A stretch of 64,000 nucleotides of DNA, from positions 73,976,002 through 74,040,001 of the forward strand of contig OX439039.1 in the NCBI GenBank assembly GCA_949317995.1, read 5' to 3'. Below, piece after piece: positions 45,400 through 56,534 of the stretch (positions within the stretch are counted from its first letter, which is position 1; every line of letters begins with the position of its first letter). Source of the stretch: Acholoe squamosa (taxonomy: Eukaryota; Annelida; Polychaeta; Phyllodocida; Polynoidae). The translations under genes and the position numbers were made by a program. The notes under the pieces are model-generated. The model saw only the letters and a program-made list of their open reading frames with translations, was not told where the DNA came from and searched no databases.

Positions 45400-45522
45400 G
45401 ATCTTCTCAAGATGGGCTAGGGAAGCCCAGTCCCCTCGTGGATCTTCTCAAGATGGGCTAGGGAAGCCCAGTCCCCTCGTGGATCTTCTCAAGATGGGCT
45501 AGGGAAGCCCAGTCCCCTCGTG
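45400..45522. repeat. Perfect 41-bp tandem repeat, three copies
   Basis: GATCTTCTCAAGATGGGCTA, then GGGAAGCCCA, then GTCCCCTCGTG occurs three times without a mismatch (45400, 45441, 45482). Each unit holds a TGGGCTAGGGAAGCCCA palindrome. Related GCTAGGGAAGC sequences also occur near 32278 and 61405. Confidence 0.95.
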
Positions 45523-46107
45523 GATGATTTAGGAGCTCTACCTCCTTTGTCTCCCTACCTGTGCTCTCTATTGCTTAAAAAAGTTAAGTTCCTTATTACA
45601 ACTTTTCGCCTTTGCCTTAATTTCCACTTTGCTCAAAGATATCATATCTTTAACGGTTGGCATATGTTATTTATAGTATTGTATGATTCCTGCAGATAGA
45701 ATTTTACGGAGAATTCCGGAAGGCATGGACTTATGGCTGGAGGTTTCTTGTAGAGTCAACAACCGAAGTAAAGGGAACAAGCGTGAGAGGTGTTTATAAG
45801 GCAGGGACTGTGGCCACTCATGAATGACCAACTGAGGCTATATCTGTCCACCATTATATAACAATGACATACCTTACACCAGCGGCAGTCACTGGATCTA
45901 GTCACAAAATCTGGTCCAAAATCTTAAGCGTTGGATTCACTCTCACATTTTTTTTATCTGAGTTTGAGTTTTTATTTTTATTGTACCTCTCACAGAACAT
46001 AGTCTTTCGACCTAACAATTGCAAGCAGAGAACAATAGACTTGCTATGATTGAACACATATATAATGGGCTGTCGACCAATATTTTCAAACATACTTTTC
46101 TACTTAA

Positions 46108-46955
46108 GGCCACACCAAAAAAATAAGTTGGTCTACGGATCGCCCTCTCCACATTTTCGGAAATAATTTTTTTTTTCTTTGAAAAAAATCTTGTCTACGG
46201 ATTTTGCTCGCTTCAGTTTCTATGTTACATATACAAATTATGCAATCAATGGGTTATTTTATTTTTAGTGGTTGGGAACAGGACATGAGCAGCCTGGTAA
46301 GTTTGGTAGCCCCTGAGAAGGGATTAACAGGGAGACAAAAGTAAGAAGGTTGTAGTTCCCCCTACAGAATCACATAAATTCACATAAAATATTACTACTA
46401 TACCTCCAGGTGTCTCATTATAGAAGATGCAGGGAGAAATGTTCAATCTTTAAGGTTTTTCTGAAAAGTGGTTGGGACCAGGACATTGCAATTTTCACAT
46501 ACCAAGCAGTACCCTGTTAGCCAGACAGCTCATAACAACATGCCTATGGGTGAAAATGATTACCAAAGGGAAAGACGAAAAAATTAACACAAAATAAGGT
46601 ACAAATATTGAATTTTTTTTTGTTTTCTATGCCAATGAAAAGGGGAAAGGATGAAAAAAAACATGAAATTTGGGACATGTTTCACTCCATATTGTCAAAA
46701 ATAAACCTAAATAGTAGGTTAATCTATACATTTTCTTAAAGTGTACACCTAGCCTGAGCCCATGGGCCAATAAAAATCTGAAATATACCAATAGGTTATG
46801 CACTGGTGAGGACCAAATACGAAAGTGGTTGGGAACGGGACAAACTCAAAAGTTGCATTGAACTCATGTTACATAGCCTACAAGTTTTCTCTTTGTGAAG
46901 TTTGGCAAAATTAAAAAAAAAAAAATTTGTTCGCTCGCCTCAATTTCCCAGCATA
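46108..46955 (+). mobile_element. Tourist/Harbinger-like MITE, copy B, split by an insertion and 3'-truncated
   Basis: The left terminus GGCCACACCAAAAAAATAAG follows TAA. The copy matches the family to about 46220, then about 650 bp of foreign sequence intervenes. The family sequence resumes at about 46876 (ACAAGTTTTCTCTTTGTGA) and is lost near 46955 without a right terminus. Confidence 0.7.
46222..46875. mobile_element. Insert within MITE copy B
   Basis: Bounded by a direct ATGTTACATA at each end. It contains three GTGGTTGGGA-type boxes with AACAGGAC, ACCAGGAC and AACGGGAC (46269, 46467, 46823). It is an unclassified element; spaced internal boxes resemble transposase-binding subterminal repeats (inference). 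Confidence 0.5.
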
Positions 46956-47457
46956 TGCCATACCCAGGCTTTAAACAGATAATTTATCTGCTTTTTATAG
47001 TGACATTTTTACATCAGTGAAATGGTAAACGAAATAAAAAGAAACAAAAGCTATGTCTAGTTACATAAATATCCCACCAAGATAGAATCTAATCAGCAGC
47101 ATCCTTGTGATGCTAGCGGGTACACAATATAAGCTAATGTTTTCAAAAATATCATGGATTTTTATTCAGTAAACTGTACAGGGTACATTCCCATATGTAA
47201 TTCACTCATACTAGGAGCATCGTACCTAACCAGTCATCATGATCATACACAAGAGTCGATACACTGACCTGTCGACCAAGTTTTATACTTGACCTTGATC
47301 TAAAAATCCCAGATGCATAACTAGACATGAGCCAACCCTATCTGAAGGATGTCTATCTTGCCATAGTTATATCTGATTAATACAATATATACCTGTTGGG
47401 ATTGTGTTTTTTTCTATCAGGCAGGTGTAAAACACTGTCGACCAGTGCTATTGCACA

Positions 47458-48845
47458 ATGGAATGGGTTTTGGGCGGTTTAAAGTTTTCGATTTTACTTT
47501 TAAAAATATCTATGCTAGCTGCTCTTTGTGTGCCAGCTGGCAATGTATTCCATAGCTTAATGCCTCTGTCCCAGGCGGAGCGATCTATGCTGATATATCT
47601 GTTAATCTTTTGAGGGAATTTGATTTTATTATCCCCTCTAGTTCACCTCAATCTCTTGCCCAAACTCATCTGCTACTCAATTGTTTGCATCTTCTTTGGA
47701 ATAGTGTATCTATGTCATAATGTGTATGTAATTCAGTTGCAGAGGATCGTTGACACATGTTTCTATATCTACATTTGCAGAGCCCTTTGTTTTGCAAGCT
47801 TTGGATTTTTGATATTAGGTTACTAGAACTGCTATCTATCATAAAACCAGCATACTCTGCGTATGGGAATACAGACTGTTTATAAATTAACACTGACTGC
47901 TCTTCAGTGAGATATCGCCTAATTCTACTGAGCATTGATAGCTTAGGCCACACCAAAAAATTAAGTTGGTCTACGGATCGCCCTCTCCATATTTTCGGAA
48001 ATACAATTTTTTTTTCTTTGAATAAAATCTTGTCTACGGATTTCGCTCGCTTCAGGTTCTACAAGTTTTCTCTTTGTGATGTTTGGCAAAATTAAAAAAA
48101 AAAAAAAAAATTGTTTGCTCGCCTCACTTTCCCACCAAGGAATCCATTGGACACCAAAATATTCTTTAAAAAAAAAAAAAAAAGATTAGCTCGCTCACAC
48201 CATTTTTTCAAAACCAAAATCCGTAGACCAACTTATTTTTTTGGTGTGGCCTTATGTCTTAAGCTTCTCATCACTGACATTGCTTGTGTTTTATAGGTCA
48301 TTTTTTTATCAATTAAGACACCCATATATCTATATTCATCCACTTCTTATAATTGTGTATTGTCAATGTAAGTGATAAGAGGAGGAATTACGCCAATAAA
48401 ACGGTTCCTCACCAATCTCATCACCTTTGCCTTTTCTTTGTTTATTGTCATGCAGTTCATATTGCACCATTGATTGGATAGATTCATGTCATGTTGTAAA
48501 TTTGTATCCGCTTCCAAAAAGGTATCTCCTTCTGCCAACATCACAATGTCGTCCACATACATATAAGTTTTGGACCGTTCCATAACCTTAGGGAATTCGT
48601 TAACAAATATTAAAAAGAGCAATCGCCCCAGCGTACTTCCCTGGGGGACACCAAAACGTACCTGATGTTCTTTGGATCTCTTACCATTCAACAAGGTACT
48701 TGTCTTTGGTTGCCTAAATAGGATTCTAACCATTTCTGGGTGGTTTCATGAAACTTCATTGCCTTACATTTTCTTAACAGAACCTTATGCTGTACAGAAT
48801 CTGTACTTTGCAAACAGAATGCTTGGTCACCTGCTGCGATGTGGT
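47458..48845 (-). pseudogene. CR1-like LINE reverse transcriptase remnant, split by a MITE
   Basis: Minus-strand pieces in order: a degraded active-site block (FCLQSTDSVQHKVLLRKC, then WLESYLGNQRQ), a frameshift, GVPQGSTLGRLLFLIFVNE, the catalytic YVDD, YMGVLIDKKMTYK, the MITE insertion, then RIRRYLTEEQSVLIYKQSVF and a C-terminal IKLWNTLPAGTQ before a stop. GVPQGS and YVDD are core non-LTR reverse transcriptase motifs and WN-x-LP is typical of the CR1/L2 group tail. No endonuclease part is visible. Confidence 0.85.
47946..48251 (+). mobile_element. Tourist/Harbinger-like MITE, copy C
   Basis: 306 bp; inverted termini of about 33 bp starting GGCCACACCAAAAAATTAAG. Perfect TTA duplication (47943-47945 and 48252-48254). 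It sits inside the LINE reverse transcriptase remnant, so it is younger than that element. Confidence 0.9.
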
Positions 48846-48883
48846 TTTATCCGCTTATGATATCTAGTTCTTGACTTAGAAAA

Positions 48884-49156
48884 AAATGAGAGATTCCCTA
48901 AAAACACTTCAAATGGTGTCCTATGGCCCTAACATGCCCCCTTAACCCTCTCACCGCCGGCTTTTCAGGATGTTTTAGCATATTTTGACCTATATTCACT
49001 ATCAGCCTGAACCCCTGTACTTCAAGTGCAGCTGATGCAATTGCAAAAGTGGGTCTTAGCATGACATAGTAAGTCAGAAAGAACATTTGTGCCCTTTCGA
49101 ATCCTGAGTCAAACGAACCAGCAGTTGCCGGGAGATTTTAGTGAATCTCTCATTTC
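48884..49156. mobile_element. 273-bp MITE, AAATGAGAGATTC ends
   Basis: Termini AAATGAGAGATTCCCTAAAA and TTTTAGTGAATCTCTCATTT are inverted with one or two mismatches. Interior has no coding potential. No clear target duplication is seen. Confidence 0.65.
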
Positions 49157-50353
49157 TTTTGCTACTTGTAGTCAAGCAATGTGCCAAGATGGTGCTTCTG
49201 ACAAATTACATGTCAGTTGACCATAAATGACCTTGAGGAGAGGTCAAAGGTCACCATATTTTAGGTCAAATTGACAAATAACCCTGTCATCTTCTAAGGT
49301 GTGCCACTCTGGCCAAAAAGGCAATATCAAGAATTTGAAAAAAGAAGTTCTCAGAATTGACATTCTCTTCAATAGATGTATACACAAGTACGGTAAAAGG
49401 TTAACAAAACTACCTGGCCAGGGTTCTATCGAAGTCAACACCATTAAGGCTAGAGGGGCTGACGAAAAAAAGGTGTTTGAGCTGGTGATTCACATACATA
49501 CTCCCCAACCCCATCATCTACACCTCAGGGTGGTAGTCCTCAAAATTAGTTTCGATTTGCACCTTCTCATCCCTCTATGTGCAATGGTTCATGAGATACA
49601 CTCTTGGTCATTCTGACCAATAAGGGAAGTACAGAATGTTTGGATGGTGCCAGCTGCTTTAAAATGCGATATCTCGGCAACCATTGGTCCAATTCTATAC
49701 TTCTTGAGGTGCAGTACTCTGTACTGTAGTGCATGTACGTATATAGGGGATAGTGTAGGCCTCTAATTATGACGCCTTGGCGGGGAATGGACAGCTGGCC
49801 AGATTCGCAGTTCAACAGGGAAATTAGACAGAACTTGGTAGGACTGTTGGACAGATTTTTTGGGACAATTCAACAGGTTGGGATTGATGGAGATATCCTT
49901 TTAATAAAATACAACAGTTCAATGCTACATCATAGTTAAGAATAACAACTGTTTTACTGGGAAGATGTGCATTTTGCGTATTAGCCCTGCTATTCTAGGG
50001 AAGATTGGCAGTGACTTTTTTTTGCAGGAGGGGGGAACAAACAGTTGACAGCATATTATTAAAATGTCTCACATTGTGGCTGAATAGTTTCAAGCTATTA
50101 CCCTCTACAGCCACCCAACCTTACCCCTTACCCCCTAAAAGGCATGAAGCATTAATTATATAATAAATCAAATGTTATTCATCTTTTTTTTTATCAAGGA
50201 CAAGGATTGACAGTGGGCATATGGATCCTCATTCACAAGCCCCATATGTGTCAGGGAAATGGTTCTTAACCCATTGAGGGCGAGCTATGAGGGTACTTTT
50301 TAAGGCTGGGGAACTGGATTTTGAGCAGTACATGTACCAGGGGGGTGGGAGGT
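49157..50353. other. Non-genic stretch with nuclear-receptor half-sites
   Basis: AGGTCAAAGGTCA (49241-49253) is a perfect DR1 nuclear-receptor element, with further TGACC half-sites nearby. The rest shows no exon; open frames of 60-105 codons have no recognisable domain. Confidence 0.5.
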
Positions 50354-51660
50354 CCCGGACCAAAATGCAGTAGAAAATCAGTATTTAAACAGTAGAAAAA
50401 CAGTGTGGTGTGACAGTAGTCATTCAGTTTGAAAGCAGCATTAGAAACAGTACCATATCAGCATCTACTGGCATTCTACTGCTCAGCACACAGAACATGG
50501 CAGCAGTGGTTCAGTAGCAGAACAGTAGTATTAGCAGCATACCAGCAGTATTGAATCAGTTGTCCCAATTATGTAAATGAGATGGTAGCATTTAAACAGT
50601 ATCTACTTATTTAATGCTGCATGACCATATATGGGGTTGGGGCAGTGTTCAATCAGCACTACTGCATGACTGCTGCTATAGCAGTAGGTGAGCAGTAGAT
50701 CATACTGAAAACTACTGCTGGGGGCAGGTAGAAGCATAAAAGGAGCAGCCGCTGCTTCAGTACTGGCACTACCAATGCCTTTCTAGGTGGTCCTTGCTGG
50801 ATTTGAACTTGGGATCTTCTGATTACTGTACCAACGCATTAGCCCCATGAGCCACCACCCCATCAGCTATGTGGAGCTGTCATTACTCCCTAGTAGTGCA
50901 TGCAACTCATATAGGAGGGGGCAGTATTGATTCAGTAGTACTGGGTAACTTCTATCATAGCAAGAGGGTAAGAGTAGGCATGTCTGATAAAGTACTGCTA
51001 TAGTAGCATTCTATTGATGTTAAGGTGATAAGGCAGCCGCTTTGTAATTATCAATGATACATGTATACTATGTAAAAAAAGTGTCATGATGGTGACCAAA
51101 ATAATACTTGATGATTCAGTACATTTATGCCCTACATAAAGTTAGTGACTAATTCCTCATTTTCACACACCCCAACATCCATGTGTATCCATTACTGGCA
51201 CTCAATAACATAATCATATGCAAAGGTTTCTTCACAACACTGGCTAGTTTCAGAATTTCATTATTGAATCTTTTGATTACTGTTCACAACCATACTGACA
51301 TTCACACTATGGACTGTCTCAGAAGTATCAGGTCAGTAGCCCAATTAATAATCCATGAATGGACAGAGTGATACCAGTAGATAGTCAGTAGACTACTGCA
51401 TCTATGCTGCTGCACAGAGTGTGACATTTTTGGTATCTATTAAGATTCAGTTGAGAGTCAGTAGACTACTGATTTTAGCCTGAAAATGCAGTACATACTC
51501 AGTTGATAGTCAGTACATTACTGAATCTATACTGAAAATGCAGCGTAGAGTCAGCTGTTTTGGAAGTATTTCAGCAGTACCTACTGCAAAATGCAGTTGT
51601 TGATCAGCATATTCTCAGTAGCCACTGATAGGTGAAGTAGATACTGCCTTCTGGTCCGGG
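50354..51660. mobile_element. 1.3-kb element with CCCGGACCA ends and many CAGTAG boxes
   Basis: Inverted ends CCCGGACCAAAATGCAGTA and TACTGCCTTCTGGTCCGGG. Dozens of CAGTAG/CAGTA boxes (both orientations) fill both halves. No transposase frame is present. A target duplication is not evident. It hosts the SINE-like unit at 50786. Confidence 0.65.
50786..50862 (-). mobile_element. tRNA-derived SINE-like unit
   Basis: Read on the minus strand: GGTGGCTCATGGGGCTAATG (box A-like), a 30-odd-base spacer and AAGTTCAAATCCAGC (box B, fits GGTTCRANNCC with one change). The end is GGACCACC, roughly complementary to the start GGGTGG. This is a tRNA-like Pol III promoter, more likely a SINE head than a functional tRNA because the anticodon arm is irregular. 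Confidence 0.6.
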
Positions 51661-51935
51661 GTTGCAAGGTATAATACACTGTTGATGTTTTTGATATCAT
51701 TGCTAACCATTTTTCAATATCCCTATCACTCTAAACTTTCTAGATTTGAATTCTTCAGCCCCTAAATAGGTAAATAATATCCTCAGACCAAAAATATCAG
51801 TCTATCTCAAATTTCAAAACATGGCTGCCATATCAAAATATACTTATATCTATATCAATTTTACTTGACATCAGCCCCTACATGGTGATGAGAACACTCA
51901 ACATCCGTCCCTACATGGATGTTGAGTATTGTTTA

Positions 51936-52236
51936 GGCCACACCAAAAAATTAAGTTGGTCTTGGGATCGCCCTCTCCATATTTACAGAAATACAAATTT
52001 TTTTTTTCTTTGAAAAAAATCTTGTCTACGGATTTCGCTCGCTTCAGGTTCTACAAGTTTTCTCTTTGTGATGTTTGGCAAAATTAAAAAAAAAAAAATT
52101 GTTCGCTCGCCTCGCTTTCCCACCAAGGAATCCATTGGACACCAAAATATTCTTTAAAAAAAAAAAAAATTTAGCTCGCTCACACCATTTTTTCAAAACC
52201 AAAATCCGTAGACCAACTTATTTTTTTGGGGTGGCC
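51936..52236 (+). mobile_element. Tourist/Harbinger-like MITE, copy D
   Basis: 301 bp, same termini and interior as copy C. Perfect TTA duplication (51933-51935 and 52237-52239). Confidence 0.9.
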
Positions 52237-52400
52237 TTATAACAAATTTTTTTTTGCTTGTGCCAACCAGTGTGTTATAACAGAATTTTACATACAGCAA
52301 AATCTTTTATGTCGCATGTCAGAGAAACATATGTAACATGAACGAGTTCCAAGGATGTAGAGCAAGGTCTAAAACCTCAAGTGGCTGTACATCCAAAAGG

Positions 52401-52955
52401 TTCATCAGTGTCCCAGCATCGCTGCATCAATGTCCCACCATCACTGCATCCGTGTCTCAGCACCACTGCATCTGTGTCCCACCACTGCTGCATCCATGTC
52501 CCACCATTGAGCATCCATGTCTCACCATCCCTGCAACCGTGTACAACCATTGCTGCATCCATGTCCCACCACTGCTGCATCTGTGTCACACAATCGCTGC
52601 ATCCATGTCCCACCATTTCTGCATTTGTGTCCCACCATCACTGCATCCATGTCCCACCACTGCTGCATCCGTGTCCCACCACTGCTGCCTCCATGTCCCA
52701 CCACTGCTGCATCTGTGTCCCACAATTGCTGCATCCGTATTCCACCACCGCTGCATCCGTGTCCCACCATCACTGCATCTGTGTCCCACCACTGCTGCAT
52801 CCATGTCCAACCATTGCTGCATCCATGCCACATCATTGCTATATCCATGTCCCACCACCGCTGCATCCGTGTCCCACCATCACTGTATCTGTGTCCCACC
52901 ACTGCTGCATCCATGTCCAACCATTGCTGCATCCATGCCACATCATTGCTGCATC
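52401..52955 (+). repeat. 22-bp minisatellite, about 25 units, with a 110-bp higher-order duplication
   Basis: Unit GTCCCACCACTGCTGCATCC plus two bases. Because 22 is not a multiple of 3, all plus frames cycle through the same 22-residue pattern (HVPPLLHPCPT and similar) and stay open for 166-233 codons. Five-unit blocks ending at 52750 and 52860 (110 bp apart) are nearly identical. Confidence 0.9.
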
Positions 52956-53535
52956 ACTACAGGGGGGGCACATGCCCCAATGGCATTGACCGATGTTACA
53001 AGATGTATCCTACATAGGTTGCTGTATTGGCAGTTTTAGTGCACTGCGTAAAGAACCACCCTCTTAGTACACATTGGGACTACCCCCCTTTCTCCGCCTC
53101 AAAAGCATACAGGGGATAGGTTGAGATGGTGAGGCATGAAGAATGTATACATGTATTTGAGTACTTTTCTTTTGAGAATTTCAATGAGGAAAAACAGAGT
53201 ATAGTCTATTCCAACCTAGCGGGATGGGGGTGGTGCCGTAGAGTCTACCTGAAGCTGGTTACAAGCATGTACCTTACACTGGTTGTAGGGTACAGTTATG
53301 TAATATCTTGTGGGTATCCACTCTCTCGCACCTTGTACACCAAAAAACTGTTAGGGCTCAGAAGGTAGCTCAAAGTGACTTGAAATTATATATTTACAGC
53401 TTCAAAGGTATGGCTAGTGTAGAAAATCATAATGAAATATAATATTATTATGCTCCTATAAAACAACCCCAAAAATGGTTGTAAATAACCCTAAATTTGA
53501 CCTCTAAAGTACCCCCCTGCATACATAATGCATAG

Positions 53536-53925
53536 GGCTAAAAAAAAAGAAGTTGTGTTCAGGTATCCCGACCTACCCTAATGTTTTGGCCCGACCCTAA
53601 TTTTTTTAAAAATTTTTAAATTTTTTTTTTGGTAAATATGACCTAAAATTCAAGAAAAATGTAAAAAAAATTAATATATAGGCATTTTTGGTATCAAATT
53701 AAAGCACACGGTCTCACAAATGCTACAACCTTGAAATAACCAAAATTTTTATAGTTTTTAAAGTTGGTTAATCTTTTGAACCATGTTTAATGTCATTTTG
53801 GTAGTTTTCGCCATCCAGGAACTTTAAAAAAAAATATCTAAAAAATCCAAAAAAAAAATCCAACCTACCTACCCTAATTTTTTGGGCTATGTTACCTGAA
53901 CAGAAGAATTTTTTTTTTTTAGGCC
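53536..53925. mobile_element. 390-bp inverted-repeat element with GGC(T/C)TA9 ends and TTCAGGTA motif
   Basis: Left GGCTAAAAAAAAAGAAGTTG then TGTTCAGGTA; right TACCTGAACAGAAG then a T run and AGGCC. Inside, ACCTACCCTAAT occurs in inverted pairs. It is a relative of the element at 54102-54345. Confidence 0.65.
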
Positions 53926-54101
53926 ATATGCCAAAATGGCCCTAGACTCCCCACCTCCCCCTGTACGTGCCTGGGTGGTGGTGGGGATGGGGGTGGACAT
54001 GGTAGGGAAGTTAGGCACAAATTATATTAGGAAAATAGACCTAATCCAAGTGGTCAGGTGCAAAGGGGAAGTCTGAGAAGTCTATTGCAACAATCTGCAT
54101 A

Positions 54102-54345
54102 AGGCCAAAAAAAATCATTTGTTTCAGGTAACATGCTGAAAAAAATTAGGTAGGGTAGGTCGGATTTTTTTTTATTTTGCAATTTTTTTTTTTTTTAATG
54201 CCACAAAGACTGTCGATGAGTCACGGCGACTCATGGACAACTAAATTGACAAAAGTTGCCTATAAACCTATAATTTCTTCAGAAATTGAGAAAAAAAAGG
54301 GTCGGCCCTGTTTTGCTAGGTAGGGTCGGGTTACCTGAAACAATT
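54102..54345. mobile_element. Related inverted-repeat element (GGCCAAAAAAAA, TTTCAGGTAAC)
   Basis: Left GGCCAAAAAAAATCATTTG then TTTCAGGTAAC and TAGGTAGGGTAGGTCGG; right TAGGTAGGGTCGGGTTACCT then GAAACAA. The right terminus is eroded. Confidence 0.55.
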
Positions 54346-54431
54346 TATTGATGTTATCTCTGTCATATCAAATACTAGTGCCTAGAACGCCTTCACATTC
54401 ATCTCCAAACTTATCAATTTGAGATCCATAA

Positions 54432-54739
54432 GGCCACACCAAAAAAATAAGTTGGTCTACGGATTTTCCTCTCCACATTTTCGGAAATACAGTTTTTTTT
54501 TTCTTTGAAAAAAATCTCGTCTACAGATTTCGCTTGCTTCACTTTCTGCAAGCTTTCTCTTTGTGATGTTTAGCAATTTTTTTTTTTAAATTAAATTTTA
54601 TTCGCTCGCCTCACTTTTCCAGCAAGGAATCCATTGGACGCCAAAAAATTCTTTAAAAAAAAAAAAAAAAAAAATCGCTCGCTTGCACCATTTTTTCAAA
54701 ACCAAAATCTGTAGACCAACTTATTTTTTTGGTGTGGCC
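54432..54739 (+). mobile_element. Tourist/Harbinger-like MITE, copy E
   Basis: 308 bp, same family as copies A, C and D. Perfect TAA duplication (54429-54431 and 54740-54742). Confidence 0.9.
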
Positions 54740-54742
54740 TAA

Positions 54743-55805
54743 CCCTCAAACATTTCTATGGTAGAATGGTGCAGAAAATATTTACATGTTCTGTTTGTCA
54801 AGTTTACTCATTTGCATCATTTTATTTATGAAATACCCCCCATAAGTGACCAAGTCAAATTGTGGTTGTTATGAACCACCCTACAGTAGAGTAAAATGAA
54901 ATATTTTGATTCCTAGAGCAAACCAAGGGGATATTTCCATTATCATGTATGATTGTCCCAATGACTTAAAGACAGGTAGATAAGCCTTTAGTTCTTCTGG
55001 AAATGACTTCAAAATAACCCTCCCAGTGTAAAATCACTCCCAGAGTGGTGGCCACAGGCAGTCTACTTGTTATGTTTGAGTACTTGGGACAGGGCAGGCA
55101 GTGTGCCTGACTCCCCTAGTCATGATGGTGGAGCTAGGCTGTCTGCTGCTGATATGATATAATTAGCGCCCTGTGGCTGGTGGGAGGGGGTGGGGTGAGG
55201 GCAAACATTCTGGTCTACAAGGGAAGAGTTTGGGTCAGTGGGGGGACCCTTATTGCACCTGTTACTACAAGATGTATACTTTGCTATACATAGGTCTACC
55301 ACACACCCCGGGGGGGGGGGCACTCATGGAATTATGGATACCATATGCGTACACAAACTAGCAGAGAAGGGGGTACCTTTTGGGACCCATGAGCGGACCC
55401 ACCCGGACCCGTTAAAAGGGGTCCTTTTGGGCTGAACTTAAGCTAAAAGGGGTACCCTTTTAAAGGGCTTTCGAATGGCAAAAGGATTTTTCAAATATTC
55501 CAACTAGATGGATTATGGCGTACCTATCTATCCCTACCTAAAAATAACCATGGTAGGTTCATGCCAAACATCTTCCTCGCACATTCATCAATATTTCATG
55601 GTCGGATGGCTACTATATACATTTATTTCCAAGCGATTATGAAGACATACCTCCTGAAACCTATACTGTCTCAGAACAGGGCATTTTGGTGATACCAGCA
55701 ACGCAAGGCTCTGTACACACATGGTTACTATAGCGAGTGCATCCCCCCGGGGACACAAAAACTCTGAGGGTGAGTTAGGGGAGGCTCTGGGTGAGCTTCA
55801 GTAAA
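54743..55805. other. Non-genic stretch
   Basis: No exon or complete element is recognised. A G run lies near 55310-55320, and AAAAGGGGT boxes near 55410-55450 look like fragments of a repeat. Confidence 0.5.
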
Positions 55806-55807
55806 TA

Positions 55808-56030
55808 CCGTAAATCCTCACGTAAAGGACCCACCTCGCATATAGGACGCACCATGGGTTTAAGGAAATGCTATAAAACATATCTGGGGTTATATTTTGG
55901 TCAATTTAGTACTTTTCTATAATCGAAAATCCTCGCTTATAGGACACGCCCCAAACTTCTGACAATGCTATAGGATGCACCAGGGGTCATTTTAGTGCAT
56001 ATGACTTGTCCTGTACGCGGGGATTTACGG
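55808..56030. mobile_element. TA-flanked MITE, CCGTAAATCC ends
   Basis: Left CCGTAAATCCTCACGTAAAG, right CTGTACGCGGGGATTTACGG; internal TATAGGACGCACC boxes. The left flank is TA, and the right flank is TA after one extra G. Confidence 0.7.
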
Positions 56031-56049
56031 GTAGGTCTTTTGTTATGTA

Positions 56050-56329
56050 CCGTAATCTCCCGCGTATAAGGCGCGTCTTATACGGGGGGTTTTAGTTCTC
56101 ATTGCATCCACAAGGGGGACTGCAAGACCTTTCTTTTGATATGTTACATGCCCCCTTAGCTATAATAGGATATATGGGGGCCCAGGGGGGTCCAACTTAC
56201 TCATGTCTTTGAATTTTGAAAATTCATTCAGTAGAACTAAAGTTATAAATTTTTCATTTTTTTGAGAATTTTCCAAAACTCTAGGTGCGCCTTATACGCG
56301 GGCTGCGCCTTATACGCGGGAGATTAAGG
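56050..56329. mobile_element. TA-flanked MITE, CCGTAATCTCCCGCG ends (280-bp subfamily)
   Basis: Left CCGTAATCTCCCGCGTATAA, right TTATACGCGGGAGATTAAGG, flanked by TA. It shares ends with the 233-bp copies but has a different interior. It lies only 20 bp from the previous element. Confidence 0.75.
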
Positions 56330-56534
56330 TATGTTTGATTTGACCCTCCTGAAAACACCTTTTCCATACAAGTTTTGAAAAAAAAAATGACAAAAAATAG
56401 GAAGGACATCTATGTCAAGAATCAGGTGACAGAAAGAATGGAAAGATAATTTAGCTTGACATTGCTTTTTTCTGAGCAGAAGTGATCTTCCAATTTCAGA
56501 CACTGCTACCCACCCCAACCACCAACACCAAGAA

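Noticed and set aside
45400..45522. CRISPR-like array
   Set aside because: The 41-bp units are directly adjacent with no spacers, and the window is plainly eukaryotic.
50786..50862. Functional tRNA gene
   Set aside because: A and B boxes are present, but the anticodon arm and acceptor pairing are irregular and it lies inside a mobile element. A SINE-like unit is more likely.
52338..53039. Plus-strand frames up to 233 codons rich in His/Cys/Pro
   Set aside because: They are generated by the 22-bp minisatellite in all three frames. The non-repeat flanks add nothing recognisable.
53536..54739. The GGC-A-tract elements at 53.5 and 54.1 kb as members of the GGCCACACC family
   Set aside because: Only the first few bases and the A-run are shared, their inner ends (TTCAGGTA, ACCTACCC) differ, and no TWA duplication is visible. 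They were kept as a separate family.
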